Shown: positions 22,155 to 35,325, counted from the first letter of the stretch. The stretch is DNA of 64,000 bases from Patiria miniata (GCF_015706575.1 NW_024037050.1:6944001-7008000); one strand, 5' to 3'. Made by a program: numbers and translations. The notes: generated by a model not told the origin, from the sequence alone.

Positions 22155-25100
22155 TGTTATATACGCGCTTTTAAAAAAATGCGATTTTCGTTTCAGAACG
22201 AAATGTAATGGAATATATGTCCTGTAACGAATAAATTTGCTTGTTTGTTTTTGCAGGCTTTTATATAGTTTTAAAAATTGGTTTTAAATGGCGCGCTCCA
22301 GTTCAGAAATTGCGCACACTATTCAGAACGAATTAGGAGCGTCCCGCTCATTCAAAGTTGAAATTAATAATTGATTGCCCGTCATGGGCCAATTTTTTTC
22401 GTGCTATTTCTCATTCGAAAGCTCATAACCAATGGAATGCTAGAAAATTATCAATTCAATTTAAAAATCCATTTATCAAGTTTCCACACACACAAAGCAC
22501 GCATACACCAACTTCAATATATCAATAATGAACGGCAAAACACGTGTCGGCGACTTTGTAAAACACCAAAGATTTGTGTGGACACAGATATAAGGGAAAA
22601 GTTCGACTCTTCCCTGTGTTGTTAATTTCAATCTTTCAATAGCTATTTGGTTGAATAAAAAAAATGTTTTCAATTCATATTTTTATGGAAATGGTTGACG
22701 GAATAATACTGCACTACGTTCAATCTTTCATAACAGTCAAATACATAATTCGCCGTATTGGCTCGTATCGTAGTCTTTCCTCGGCTCGTAGTCTTTCCTT
22801 TGTACATTGTGTAATACATCTCAATGAAGATCTTGATGTAGGCCAAGCAATACATTCACATGCGCATAAACTCAATATCCTTTGTTAATCAACAATATGT
22901 TCGTTCGAATGCATGATTCGTTATGGTGCATTCAATTTCATAAATTGCTGTACATGACTTTTTTTTACGATGTAGTTTTCCTTCATCATCTGTGTCCGTG
23001 TCATATTTTAGACACTTTTTTTTAAAATTTTCTTCATATACCATCTTGTTACCCCAGTTTCCTATCGATTTCGTTTTAATTGCTTGCGAGCTGACTGTAT
23101 GCTATGATGCTTGTAATTTATATAGGTTTTCCCGGCCAATTTCACCAAGCTTTCATTCAATTTAACGCCTGGCTCGTTCGATTTAAATTGAAATTGAAAG
23201 ATCACGCAGATCGACATTCGACAATCAAAAAGAATCATTCAATTTCACTATCCAAGCATTCTATCGCCTTTTAGCTTCACTCGTCCGTATCAAAGATGCA
23301 TTCATTTTAAAAGTATCGCGTTGTTGGTCGTTGGCTTACTGCCATACTGACACATCATATAATCACTAAATAAAAGAAATTTATGACAGCCAAACATTCA
23401 AAATTCTAGCAACTTTGTTTGCTGAAATAGTTGTGTAACATTAATCATGCCCGGAATGCCATCACAGGTTATCTAATGAATATGAAACTTTGCATTAGCA
23501 TAAAACGGAGAAGGCTCCAAAAACCCACCTCAAAATGGAAAATGAAACTTGCAAATAAGGTTAAATGTGACACAAAGTTGTATTTTCAAGGTTTGCATTG
23601 CAGACTTACTTTGCATGGACCCTGTGAATACGGTAAGTGTTCCGTCAGACATGCGCAAGAAAACATTTAAGAAATAACTCAAGAGAAATGTTCCAGATGG
23701 TATGGTGCAACCATTGCCAAACATAGGTGTTCCGATGTCTTGCACGTCAAGAAATCGTCAACGTAAAGATGACCCTTCTTCAAACGTTTAAACAAGTAGA
23801 AAAGATACACAGTGAAAAATAAATTATCTTAGTCCCTTCAATTAATTAATTCGTAGTTACATCTTGTTTCCCTCATATGGCCTATCAGTTAATTTGTAAC
23901 ATTGTAAATTTTACAGTCATCAAGTTTTGGGAGGAAATGAACCTAGGAGAAAAATAGGAAAATGTATCGATTATTTTTTTTACTAATTTAAATGACCAAA
24001 CGATGAAAGCGATTGCCCATAAACGAATAAGAAACGAAAAGCGTGGTTATATGTTACAAGCGCACAGACTTTCGCTAATTTGAATGCGTCAACCGTCAAA
24101 AGGTTGCAAAGACTTAATTTAAGACTGCTATGCACCAAAACGAAATAGGATGCCCAAAAATGAAAACGAATATTCGGCGCAAAATCTTGGCTGCCTAAAA
24201 AAAGAACCCAAAACGAAAAAGAAACCCCAATTTGACCACATGTGCAACACTCACGCGAAATTGAATGGCTGATAATGAAACTGATTAGAAAACTTCGGAA
24301 ATTCGCCGGGAAAACTATATTTAAAAGCTTTTACGGTCAACATTAACTTCGACCTTTAACTTCTGTCTAGGTATTTTTTTCAACTAGGTTTTACTTTTCA
24401 TTAAAGTTTAATGTTTTTTCTTACTTTTAATAATGGTGTTTGATTATTTTTTATTCATATTCAGCCTTGTCAATTCTTTTCAATTATTTTGAATAACAAA
24501 ACATGTCATATTTCCGTTCATTTTCATTTGTTTATATATATATTTTCCTATATTTTTCATGTCAATCCAGATTTGGTTTGCTTGTTTTTAGGTTGGTATA
24601 TACGTGCTTACACGTGCACATTATGCACAGTAACGTCTCCACACAGATCACACACACTTGGAATGTGTGGTGTTTATTATTATTCATAAACTGTACTGGC
24701 GCATGCGTAATTAGGTCCTGCTGGCCCCTGATTCGAATAAGTCGAAATGTATTAATTGGTTACTTTTTTCTGCCTTTTTTTTTTTCGTGCGATATCTCAT
24801 TGGAAAGCTCATAACTAATGTAATGCTAGACAATTATCAATTCAATTTGAAAATCTATTTTCGGGTGCCACACCCAAAAGGCACGTACACGATATGCCAT
24901 TAGTGCTACCACTCAAATCTACACTTGAAAATAACTACGCTTTTTGCAATCCTCTGAGAGGAAAAGACGCGAAAGTCGCCAGATCGGTCCATGGTACTAG
25001 GCTAATACAAAATGCGTGATTTAAAATTAACATACATGAATACGTGGCTATACGTCACTAGATATGTATATTTATAGCGTTTCGCTCAAAACTTTCTGAA

Positions 25101-25255
25101 CCGGAGTGCTGTGTAAAACCACTTTTTAAAACTATATAAACGCATGAATTAATGCAAACAAGCACATTATACTCATATTATATTCATTCCAAATTCGTTC
25201 GGAAAAGAAATTTGAAATTTTGAAGAAAAAAAACACGTATCAACCAACTTTAAGC
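22155..25255. mobile_element. Region bounded by ~200-bp diverged inverted repeats, possible old DNA transposon
   Basis: About 22150-22330 is matched in reverse complement by about 25080-25255 (shared words include TATATAGTTTTAAAAA and GCTTGTTTG). Inside, CGTGCNATNTCTCATT with its following 60 bp occurs at 22395 and again in direct orientation at 24787. No transposase frame was seen. The left part (to about 22717) has a close paralogue at 61675-62242. Confidence 0.4.
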
Positions 25256-26324
25256 AATTGTTTTAAGCAATTGTTTTAAGTCATCCTCTGTCAGTGTGTG
25301 TTTGGTACGGTCAAATAGGCATTTTCTCAAATAGGCAATTTCTCTTTTTAGATTTCTATATTTTGTTAGTCCCTGAAAAATTAGATAAACATAAAAAAAA
25401 CCACATTCATTTGAATAATGCAATCTCACGTGTCATAAATAACTATGAAAAAAAGACATTACACTACATTCCTTGTCATGCGACTCGATTTATTATGGAG
25501 AGGATTATACTGGACACTGGACTAGTAATGCAGCAAACCCATAGTTCAAAAGTCTTCATTTCTTCATGGAGCTATATGATTACTTTATATTTCTCAAGGT
25601 CCGTACATCGATTTGTCGACTGACATAACAAGGAAGGGTTGAACTTTCACGTTCATTTTATAGTTTCCATATATATATCCATCGAACGTGTTCATCCTGA
25701 AGTAGGCGTTTACTAATTCATTGTAACGATGCACACATTTGATTACACGTTGTCATACTCAGCGAAGGTCATATAACTGATCAATAATTGAACTTTTGGG
25801 CGAGTCGAACTGAACTACTGGCAAGGGTTATTTTTTTCTACAAGCAATTATGGTCAAATACCATAATCCACATGCATCAGGTTGGAACGGACTGGTTCTC
25901 GGACTTAACTCCCCTAAAATCCTCCAGGGCCATAAATCAGAGGAAAACAAATTGAAGTTTATTTCGCCGATTGGTAGGAATTGATTAAACACAATTTAAG
26001 AGAGAAAATTCGCTTTGGGGAAACATAATAAAATGTAAAACTTCGGGGCACTCCAAATCGTAACCTGCAGCACTTGGACCCTGACCTAACGTAGCAGGCC
26101 ACAGTGATGCCACGCTTTTCATTGTGTAGGCCCTAAATCTAAACTTTATGAAGATATTTCAAATCCCATGACATCTTTATTCAACCACGTGATATGTTTC
26201 AAGCATCACGTAAATGACTTTACTAGACTGCAGAAGAAAAATTTCCGAAATTGGCGCGAGCGCGAATTAAACGCGTGTTTGGGATCTGCTTTATGAACTT
26301 CGGTCTCAATAGTGTACCATAGCA
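25256..26324. other. Intron 1 of gene A, nothing recognised
   Basis: AT-rich, no splice-flanked exon with domain similarity. The frame at 25294-25623 has no recognisable features. Confidence 0.4.
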
Positions 26325-26593
26325 AGGATCTAAAAACGGGAGGGGGTCTAAAACGCGTCCTGCTAGGGGGGTCCAAGGGTATGCCCCGGAAAATGTTGAA
26401 GGCTACGATGCTTTCTCCTGCATTCTAAGGCAATTCAAGAATACATTTAGGAACTTTAGCATTCCGCTTATTATTTTTGGCCCCATTTTACTTGTGTCAT
26501 AACATTAGTCAGCAGCTGAACGGGGGTGTGTGTGGGGGGGGGGGGGGGGGTGGGGGTTGCAACCTCCAACACCCCCCCCCCTAGATCCGCTAC
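26325..26593. mobile_element. Short element with GATCTA/TAGATC ends and G/C runs
   Basis: The left end AGCAAGGATCTAAAA faces the right end CTAGATCCGCTAC as an imperfect inverted repeat, with G and C homopolymers inside (about 26536-26553, 26571-26581). It is like the elements at 573, 7168 and 36100-36345 in style. No coding capacity. Confidence 0.45.
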
Positions 26594-27052
26594 TTCTAAT
26601 TGTATTGTTCAAGATTTTTGGAGGTGAAAATGATCAAGTACCATGCCAGGGCAAGAGCAGCTAATAGGAGCGATGTTTCTGTACACCATGCATAATGACG
26701 GTCCCACTAATCTCCATATAAACAAATCTGGATAGCACGTAGGCCGCACCTTTTTTTGCAGCATACGTCGTCTTTTAACCAATCACATCACGCACCCTAA
26801 CGTGAATATTTATTACGCTGCGTGGATGGAAGACACTTAGCTTCTTGTAGTGTTCCTGCATTGCATTACGCCTGAGGACAGACAACAAAAGGAGCACAAA
26901 GGGGCCATTGATCCTCGAAGGAAGGTGCCTATTGTCCTCGAACGCAGGTTTGTGTGCTTAGTCTATGGGAGAGTGTTATATTACAGGGACAAAGGAAAAC
27001 ACAAAGCCAATCCTCGGAAGCATAGCAAAAAACGACTGTGTGTTCTCCCTTC

Positions 27053-27194
27053 AATAAGCCTCTGTACTAATGACGTCAAACTTTGTTTACGTGTGTGCTT
27101 TCCTATGGCGCTCAGTGGACCGCGGGCCCCCACTGGCTCCATAGGAAAGTGCACATGTGAACAAAGTGTGACGTCATCAGTACAGAGGCTTATT
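27053..27194. mobile_element. Palindromic MITE with TGACGTCA-containing arms
   Basis: AATAAGCCTCTGTAC at the left is inverted at the right (GTACAGAGGCTTATT), and the arms continue inward through TGACGTCA, CTTTGTTTAC and TTTCCTATGG. Total 142 bp with a short GC-rich centre. The same family is at 59203-59329 and, cut short, at 37024-37112. Confidence 0.7.
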
Positions 27195-27227
27195 AAACTT
27201 ATCTCAACGAACAAAAAGAATCAATGA

Positions 27228-27390
27228 AAATTGAACATAGGTTCGAACCAAAGATCTTGCGATCCATAGCTCATTCCACTATCCACGTGGCAGCTCGACG
27301 AAGGCCGTTCTTTGAAACGTTTTAGTGTACATGCATGACTGAGTGAACGCAATGGTGTAACGTCATTCTAATTTTCTTATGAATAAATAT
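27228..27390 (-). repeat. tRNA-derived SINE remnant, minus strand
   Basis: On the minus strand a tRNA-like A-box region (GTGGATAGTGG) is followed by a B box GGTTCGAACC at about 27241-27250. The part after the tRNA-like head (GCAGCTCGACGAAGGCCGTT) matches the SINE at 29575-29720. Confidence 0.5.
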
Positions 27391-29411
27391 CGAACTATAG
27401 CTGAATAATCATGATCCAAAGATCATTGACGATGTGTGCTGCAAATAAAAACACCGCTCGTGGACCATTCTGAGCTGTACAAAAAAAGTGAAGCTACGCG
27501 CTGGTTCCCGATCCCTCTCGATTTTAGTCGTCTAAAAGTGTACAGAAAAAAGTCAAACGAGAACATTTAAATAAAATATATTTTGTTGCCAATTGATTTT
27601 GTTTTTTTACAAAAAATCAATCCAATTTGATATTTGTCTTTATAAATCTATTAATCTGGGACTGGCAATATGGCGAAAAGTCACTTCACTTCTAACAGCC
27701 AATGGGTTATGCAGATTTGTATATGGCGGGCAGTGGACGGTCTCCAGTTACAGTGATGACGGAAGCATTGTGCCTGTTTTCACAGAAAACAACCAGTCCA
27801 TTCTGAACAATACATGGCACAATGCTTCTATACCATTTCTTGAATTGGTCCGATGAGCAAATAAAAAATGCATTGTTCATAGTGAATTTATTTCAGGCCC
27901 CACTTTTATTATTTATAGACTAGCTTTATTTTGGCACACGTTGTTGCCATAGTTACATCAACGCATCTGATGCTTGTCCGTTCATGGAAAATGCTTTTGG
28001 CAGTAGTCAAAGCAGACATTTTTGTCTTTGTTGATATCAGCAATATATAGGTAGCCGCTATGAGATTGTTTTGAAAACTGTGCTTTGACGTACAGTATAA
28101 TTAATAAGAAAAGCATGCACTGTAACCCCCCCCCCAAAAAAAAACCCAGATAAACGTTACGACAATGGTGAATTGATGGTACCTATTAGTCGTGAATTGT
28201 ACGGTAAGTTACCGCACGACAACGCCTGACAATGAATGGAACCATTACAAAGCTTACGGTCAATTAAGCGTAGCTAGCAGTCTGTATTATCACTAGTAGC
28301 TATTAAGGAACCATTACGGAGATAGTTTTGAGCGAAATATATGAGGAAATTATGTTCTTTTGACACCGTAATTTTATTAAAGAAATAGGTATAATCATGC
28401 ATGTGTGTGAAAATATTGCACTCTCTACGATGGCTGCTATGCATAAAGTCGATGGACATACAGCAATTGAATATACAGCGTGTCCCAATAAACGTCGATG
28501 ATTTTCTCAAAGTTGGTCAGACTAGCTAAGCAAACTGTATAGCATTTTCAAACCTATGGTCTTGTTTGTAATTGGTGAGAAAAAATCCAGAAAATCCAAC
28601 GATGCAAACTGGAGATATTTTTGATTTGGTAATGTATTTTTCGACCTGCACAATGTAATTTCCACACTAGTATTTGCTTGTATATTATTGGGTTATTGGT
28701 ATGTGTTACCAGTCATGTGGTTGCTAAGGCAAAGCATCTGGTGTTGTTAGGCAAAGCTAATCCGATTACGTACTTTTAGACGCTTTAATAGAGCAGTGAA
28801 ATCCATGCATCCCCAAAAACTTTGAACGTTGTGTTTGTCAGAAAATATGCTCAGTATGATTGAAATGTTAAATTATAACGGAAGACTATACTCTAAACTT
28901 AATGTCAGTGAAAAAAATCTCGGTCATCGATGCCGAAACGTCAAAACTGGTTACTGGTAAAGCTGACCTTCAAGTCTGGAAGAAATCGTTGAAAAACTTC
29001 CCCAAATGCATGTATTAACCTCAATTTCTAGGAATCTCTCCAAGTTGTTATTTCACGATTTGTTCAACACTTATATCATCTAAGAATATTCCGAATTTCA
29101 GCTTAATCTGTTGTTGCAAACGCTAGTGTACCAACTAGAACCAACTCCATAGGCGCTACGGTTGACCGAGTATGGTAGATTAGCATATTCATCGGCGTCA
29201 CTCGGCGTGTTGTGGCGTGGGTCTCGGTATCGACCAATGGAAGCCGGCAAAAGGGTGATATTTATCAATTAACAACTCGTTAAGGCGGCTTTTCTCCAAA
29301 TTTATACTGCATACCATAATGAATAGGAACCTTAATAATATTTGTGAGTCTTGAAAAGATTGACAGATATTGCAAACGCAAGTGTTCCAACTTTCAAAAG
29401 TGCACGCAGCC

Positions 29412-29812
29412 AGGCCGCGTAATTTTTTTTTCCTAGGAGGGTTAGGGGCAATGTCATGAATAATTCAGTTCTTCCTTTGAATCATTGCAAGACTTAGGTT
29501 TTCGTTCTATTTTCCCCTTAATTTAAAATTATCTCCGTGATAAATTTGGAGAAGAAAAATAGCTGATGAAAATGAGCAGCGACGACGTGGATTCGAACCA
29601 GGGATCTTTGTATCCATAGCTCATCTCGCTATCCACTAGGCTACTGTGTGGTAGCTCGACGACAACCGTTCTTTAAAATGCTTTAAGTATTGTAACTAGT
29701 TGAGTAACTAACAACAATGCTGTTGATGTCATTGTCCGTTCTCATGGATCAACATGAATTATTCATGACATTGCCCCTAACCCTCCTAGGAATAAAAAAA
29801 TACGCACCCCGG
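29412..29812. mobile_element. Nested MITE with ~55-bp inverted ends, enclosing a SINE
   Basis: The left arm (AGGCCGCGTAA, T run, CCTAGGAGGGTTAGGGGCAA, TGTCATGAATAATTC) is inverted at the right with few changes. It lies inside 28474-30447, so it inserted later. A tRNA-like SINE occupies its middle. Confidence 0.65.
29575..29720 (-). repeat. tRNA-derived SINE, minus strand
   Basis: On the minus strand TAGCCTAGTGGATAGCG gives a good A box, and GGTTCGAATCC (29592-29602) a perfect B box. The tail region shares GTAGCTCGACGACAACCGTT-type sequence with the copy at 27228-27390. It is dispersed and not a functional tRNA gene. Confidence 0.55.
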
Positions 29813-30447
29813 CCTATTTTTCCAATTTCAACGAAAAGAAATGAACACATCGCAACAATTTTTAGCACATACTTGGGTCATTATGAGGGAAGTAAACCCT
29901 GAAAGTTGCATGAAGATATGGTCTTCCAAACGGGAGAAATTAATTTTCAAAGATTTCGCTCGCCAACGTGAACATGTGTTTACACGTAGTTTCTTTCAAA
30001 ATGAATTGTTACGTAACCTTCGCAAGCACATGACTGTTACGCAGTGAAATATTGCGTCGCCTTCATGTTGCATTTGGATAAGGGTGTTCACAGATAACAT
30101 TTAGGTACATGTCATTGTATAATTAAATCTTATACAACTGGGAAAGCAAAATGCTAGGTGTTTAGTCTTTGACAAAGATTTTGAAAGGACAATGAACATG
30201 CAATCTCCTTTGACAGCTTAAATGTATCGGCCTAAGCATAACTACAGGATTCTAATTGTGCAGGAGGAAAAAAATGGCCTTACAATATCAACAATATCTC
30301 TGGTTGCATTGATGAAATTTCCTGATATTTTTACCAATTATAAACAATTCCATGGGCTTTAAAATATTATAAAAATTGATTAGCTAGACCACCTTTTCAG
30401 CAAATTAGCGACGCCTTCATGCACAATGTTTATTGGGACACGCTGTA

Positions 30448-30897
30448 TAGTTTTTAGGTTAGAGGTTTCATTTTCTGGAGGGTTAATAAGTTCCAGTGTT
30501 TTATGCTCGTTTAGAGGACGCAATGAGAGGCGGGGCCTCGAGGGAGCTTGTCCCATTCCCTAAACACTCCAAAAATACTCTGGTTTGAATTAACTAGAAT
30601 ATAGTCCATCTTGCACACCAAACCAATCTGACCCTAGCTGTAGCCAGCCGGGTGCAAATGTGAATGTTTTTCTAGCCAAATGTAACTAGGAGTGGTAACA
30701 GCGTAGTAACGCCACAACAAAGTGAATTAGTTAAAATCGCCGCAGATATTTTTTTCACATGCCGTGTTTTGGCTTACTAGCTATCGTAAGCGCGTGTAAC
30801 TTATTGTTTCGGTCGTTTATATCAACGAATGTCACAAGATTTTGTTCATGCATCTGTTTAAAAATAGAAAAGGGGGACGGAAAGGAAAAGAAAATAC
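30448..30897. other. Proximal part of intron 1 of gene A
   Basis: No exon or repeat ends recognised. The donor of exon 1 lies at 30897-30896 (GAG followed by GTATTT). Confidence 0.4.
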
Positions 30898-31251
30898 CTC
30901 CCACACTTCATCCTGGTCAGGTCCGCAGTAGACGTATCCCTCATCCTGAGATGTCCCAGCTACACCCTTGGTGGAGTCGCTCATGTAGCATTGGCCCGTC
31001 TTTGGCGAGTAGCTGATAGACTTGCACTCGGCGCGAGCAAAGCAGCTCCGCAGACACTGGGCTTTGGATGACGTCTTACGGGAGACTCCCAAGCCGGCGT
31101 CCCCGCCACCAAGACGGATCCCCTTCTCACAATGGACCTTAAAACTGCGGTGACCCCAGTACGATTCTATGCCGTGGATCCACGGTAGTACTGCGATGAC
31201 GATGCATGCTGCTGCTGCTGCGTAAGGAAGAGTGGCCGCATTTGAGGCCAT
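30898..31251 (-). CDS. Gene A exon 1: signal peptide and PAN/apple domain
   Basis: 118 codons from the first ATG. Residues 1 to about 28 form a signal peptide with a long hydrophobic core (YAAAAACIVIAVLPWIHG). Residues about 36-110 are PAN/apple-like: HCEKGIRLGGG, then QCLRSCFARAECKSISY, TGQCYMSD and VYCGP, with the expected paired cysteines. PAN modules mediate protein or carbohydrate contacts in secreted proteins. The donor follows TGGGAG in phase 0, matching the linker exon. It is the only exon in the window that can start this gene, and it sits about 700 bp from the downstream DNA of gene B. Confidence 0.82.
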
Positions 31252-31945
31252 GGTTTCCTCTCCAACTGATCGTCCTTCAATTAAAGATAAGAACTGAAAT
31301 CCCAGAGTCCCTTAATCAAAGTATCGATTTATGGCCATCTCTTGAGGACCCCTTTGTATTTTTTTAAGCTGATAACACGGGAAAAATATCCGCGTATAAG
31401 GTACCGCAGAAAACAATTCTGGATGAAACTACATTTCACAATCAGTTTAACACTCCAGGCTGAGGTGAGTACCGTGTTGTTCACACAATGAGCCGTGAGT
31501 GATCCCAGTGGCTGTTTTATTACTGTGTACGTGTCACGCGTGGAAGCATATCTACTGCAAGTGGTTGGGTCCACCAATGGAGCGAGCTCAGGCGCGAAAT
31601 ATATAGACCATTTTCATGTTGCGGCCATCTTGATTTTTCCCATTAAAATCAACGTAACCTAAGCGAGGATAGAAGGAAAAATAGTCTGGTTCCTTTTTTT
31701 TTTTTTTTTTTTTTACAAAAAACCCATTATCATTCAGTACTGTTATTGGATATTGGGAACATGATTGAAATGGTGGCAGCATGATAAAGGTATATCTTTG
31801 ACTAACTTCCCTCGAAGGAAGGATGGTTGGACTACTCTAGTTGACCATTTGGGACCAGAACCAGGTTTAGACCATTTGCGCGGGCGTAAGTTACGTCACA
31901 TAAACAACCACTAGTCGACTAGTAGTCCTTGCCCGTGCTTGCTCA
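31252..31945. promoter_or_regulatory. Upstream region of gene A (promoter not resolved)
   Basis: The 5' flank of gene A. No clear TATA box or start-site motif was identified. A T run at about 31688-31713 and weak frames are the only visible features. Confidence 0.3.
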
Positions 31946-33604
31946 TAGAGAGCGACACGGCGCCCTCTTGCATCTTTTGTGAGTGAAGTAGCGCCCTCTT
32001 GTGGTGAAATGTAAAATCAAAATGTCAAAATAACGGGACGATGGAACACTCTCCACACGAAAGCAATGGCGTAATATTCACCTTTTTTTTTGGGGGGGGG
32101 GTCATTTTCTGGTCTCGAGCGGTCAATCAATGTACAGCCTATGTCCAACCCATGCAGGTAAACTGAAGCTTATGAGAAGTTATGTCAGTGCAATTTTGCA
32201 TCTAATTGACCTGTACACATACAAAAACACAAAAATGACAGAAATGCAGTCGCAAAAAACATGTACAAACTTTATGAAACTTTCGGTAGCATATTTTTAA
32301 AATCACCAAAACATTTGGTGATGACATCATGATGATGCCAATACTAGGTGCATGTTTGTTTTTATTCCCTTACGTGAAAAGTAGCACGTCCATCTTGTCA
32401 CAAGTTCCGATCATGTCAAGTTGAGAGTGGAAAAGGGGAAAACATTCAAAGAGTATTTAAAACAGTCAATGTATGGCGTCATCATTAGGACACTTTGTAA
32501 TACGTATATCTGCAACATATCCTACGCGACCACCAAGTTTCATGACAAATCAAGTCTTGTCTTTAAAATAGCACACGGCACATTGATGAGAACACGATGT
32601 CAGATATTTCTCACCATTCTTTGCACATCTTTATTAACCACCTAAGCTATTAACAAAAAGAATTTAGAATTGAGCACATTTAGGTTATATAATGATTTTT
32701 TTAACCTTGACATTAAAGTAAAGGTTAAAAATCTCATTATTTAAAAATCACATTATGACGTCATCGTTATAATAGTAATGAAAGAGAAATTTATAAAACG
32801 CAGACAATCGCAGAAACGAATTCAATTCAAGGCGCTAAAACATATAAACACCAAATTTACATTTAACAACTTTACATAAAAACAACCTATAAGTTTACAT
32901 GTACAAGCATACAAAGTGTCGTCGTAGTTCTACAGAGAGAAGTGTTTTTAAAAAAAAATGAACCTGTTTTAGGCTATCTTCAATAAATTCTGAAAAATAT
33001 TTTGCACATCAAACTCAAAAGAGTAACAAAACAAGTTGAACAAGATTTTATCTCTCTTTGCTTGATAAGGACTCTAATTCCCATCATCAAGTCGAAGAAG
33101 CCTTTTGCATAGTGAAAATCACTTACAGCGCTACCATGTGCTAGTTTCACTGTCACCAACTCAAATCACTGATGAAACTATTAACGAGACGTTAACTTGC
33201 GTTACAAACGTACAAAAATTACCCGTGGACGATATTTTTGAGGTAAGAGATGCAGCTGCGATCGAGAGTCGTTAAGCCCCAAACTGCAACGCAGATACAT
33301 ATGGATACATGGATACATTTCTTCTTGAGATATCGCCTGATTGACAAAGTTAATCTCAAGGCTTTACTTCCATCAAATATGGGTGCATTGGAGTAGCTCA
33401 CCCAGATCGTCCCGTGTCGCTCGACTAGCTCTGACGTCATTCAGAGGATGTCGTGGCTAACCCGTCTGCCTCAGTGCCTTTATCTGAATCGATCCGGGTC
33501 AGCTACTCGAACGCACCGATGTATACACAAAGGTCATGGGTGTTTTTTTTGTAAATGAGGGCGCTACAGCGAAGCCATATTCTGGGAGTAAAAGTAACTG
33601 ATGT

Positions 33605-34290
33605 GTGTTTTCCTCATAGAGTTATACTATTCAAACATACAACTGTATGAGGGTTTTGCTACAATTCCACCATAATGCAAATCGACATCGAGCTACTTGT
33701 TTTAACCCCTTCTTTATGTTCACATCTGATATTAATTTTTATAATACCCGAAGCACTAGAAGAAGAAATTTATTGTCCAATTTAACAGAACAACATAATC
33801 TGAAAATAGTGTTATTCAACGTGGTACATCATATTGGAATAGTCTAGATAACTTCTTAAAATCATTACCTTCCTTCTCTGTCTTTGTTAAAAACCTTATT
33901 TCACATCTACTCAATTCTTATTCGAATTATAATTTATGAATCTTAATGTATGCTCTCGTCTCATACCAGTTTCTGTTTTTTTTAGGTTGTGTCTTTGTGT
34001 GTCTGATTGTTGTCCATTTTGTCCTTTGTCGCTGTCTCTGTTTGTTTCTCGGTCATGCACAATTGTCTGTCGATAGGTTAGGGTACAAAAGAGTGACGAT
34101 TCACCTTATACCTAAATGTTGTCGTTAGTTAGATTTAGTATTGATCCATGTACATTATTATACACCTTTACATAATTCATTGCATTTTGCTCTGTATAAT
34201 GAGTTTACACGACACACAAAAAAAAGTAACATTTTATTGTGTGGAACTATGTGATGGCAACATTGAAATAAATGTTTCTACTTAAAGCTA
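33605..34290 (+). mobile_element. LINE 3' remnant, copy 2
   Basis: Same remnant as 14930-15600 with the YNTRS motif visible (33647-33847 frame). It is shared by both blocks and therefore older than the duplication. Confidence 0.5.
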
Positions 34291-34617
34291 GAAAACCGGG
34301 ACGTGCAAGATTGCGGACATGAACATCATCCCAATGTTTCACATAACATCGCGCAGCATACGCCAAATCCTATTCGCTGATTTGATGCAATGAAACGGAA
34401 TCGTGACTTCGTATTTCTCATTAAAATATTGACCTTGGGTGTAGCAGTCATGTCAAAGAGCAATGCCTTTGTCTTGCTGGGATGTGCATGAGTGAAGCTG
34501 CTGTGCATTTATTGTTACTGAATTAAAATAAGAAAAGACGCCCTGTGAGATAACTGCTATGCCTAAGGCCTTTTGTTAATTACAACACCATGACAACTTC
34601 AAAATGGAAACGCTGTA

Positions 34618-34805
34618 CAGTCGAGTCTCGTTATAAAAAAACTCGCTCGGACCTAGCCAAATTGTTTGTTATATCAGAATTTTGTATTAAGAGGAACATC
34701 AGTCCCATTCATTGTGCAGATAAATGCACAGTCAGGACCAAGGCTTTATGTTTGTTATAACCAGAATTTTGTATTAACAGAGTTTGTACTAACGAGAGTC
34801 GACTG
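34618..34805. mobile_element. pogo/Tigger-like MITE, copy 2
   Basis: CAGTCGAGTCTCGTTA faces TAACGAGAGTCGACTG, flanked by TA. It is collinear with 15900-16087. Confidence 0.7.
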
Positions 34806-35325
34806 TATACAAGTGGGCACAATGTATATAATAAAAAAAAATATTAAAGCGAAGATACAACATTTCCAAACATCAAAAAACGAAATGATCAAATTATCAC
34901 GAACTACCTTACTGGATTGTTAGGGAATAATAGTCTAAAGCATCCTGTGAAATCGGCGCTCCTGATGGTGTGCCAGCTGACATTTTCAAGAAAAATTTTA
35001 TTTGTCCAACGCTTGTCGGCCGACCAGCGTTGGAGAAAACTAGCTGATTTTCAAAAACTGCTCCTAATTTTTCATATTTAGTTATTCCGCATTTTCTCTG
35101 CAATTGATTACACACCTGTGAAGAGCTACAAGCCTGCCAGACTGATTCTCTGACCTTACAATTCCCAAAAGCCTATACAAATTGCTCCGTTTCATCTAAA
35201 GTGGTGTCAGGGAGCCAAACTACAAGAACAAGGTTTTCTTGATTTTTTCTTGATCTACAAGCCCTAAACGTGAAACAAGTCTGTTTAACAATTTTTTCTA
35301 TAACATTTTAATCCTCCAAAATCCA

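Larger units (their letters stand above)
28474..30447. mobile_element. Tc1/mariner-like non-autonomous element
   Basis: TACAGCGTGTCCCAATAAAC at the left end is inverted at the right (GTTTATTGGGACACGCTGTA), with TA on both sides. TA duplication and GTGTCCC-type ends suggest a Tc1/mariner relative. At 1,974 bp it is long enough for a transposase, but no DDE-type frame was found. It contains the nested inverted-repeat element 29412-29812. Confidence 0.65.
16734..31251 (-). other. Gene A: secreted PAN - 5x EGF - SRCR protein, eight exons
   Basis: Gene model assembled from splice-consistent exons on the minus strand: 31251-30898, 21895-21841, 20835-20722, 20562-20449, 19331-19221, 18632-18522, 18016-17906, 17053-16734. 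Phases are 0-0, 0-1, then all 1-1 into the terminal exon. The lengths sum to 1,290 nt, giving 429 residues and a stop. The order is signal peptide, PAN/apple, Thr/Pro linker, five EGF, one SRCR. No membrane segment is seen after the signal peptide, so it is probably secreted. Such domain mixtures belong to recognition or adhesion proteins; a role in immunity is inference. Intron 1 is 9 kb and full of repeats. A missed small exon there cannot be excluded. Confidence 0.75.

Noticed and set aside
26850-27227. 125-residue frame in intron 1 of gene A
   Set aside because: Runs through the palindromic MITE at 27053-27194 and has no domain features.
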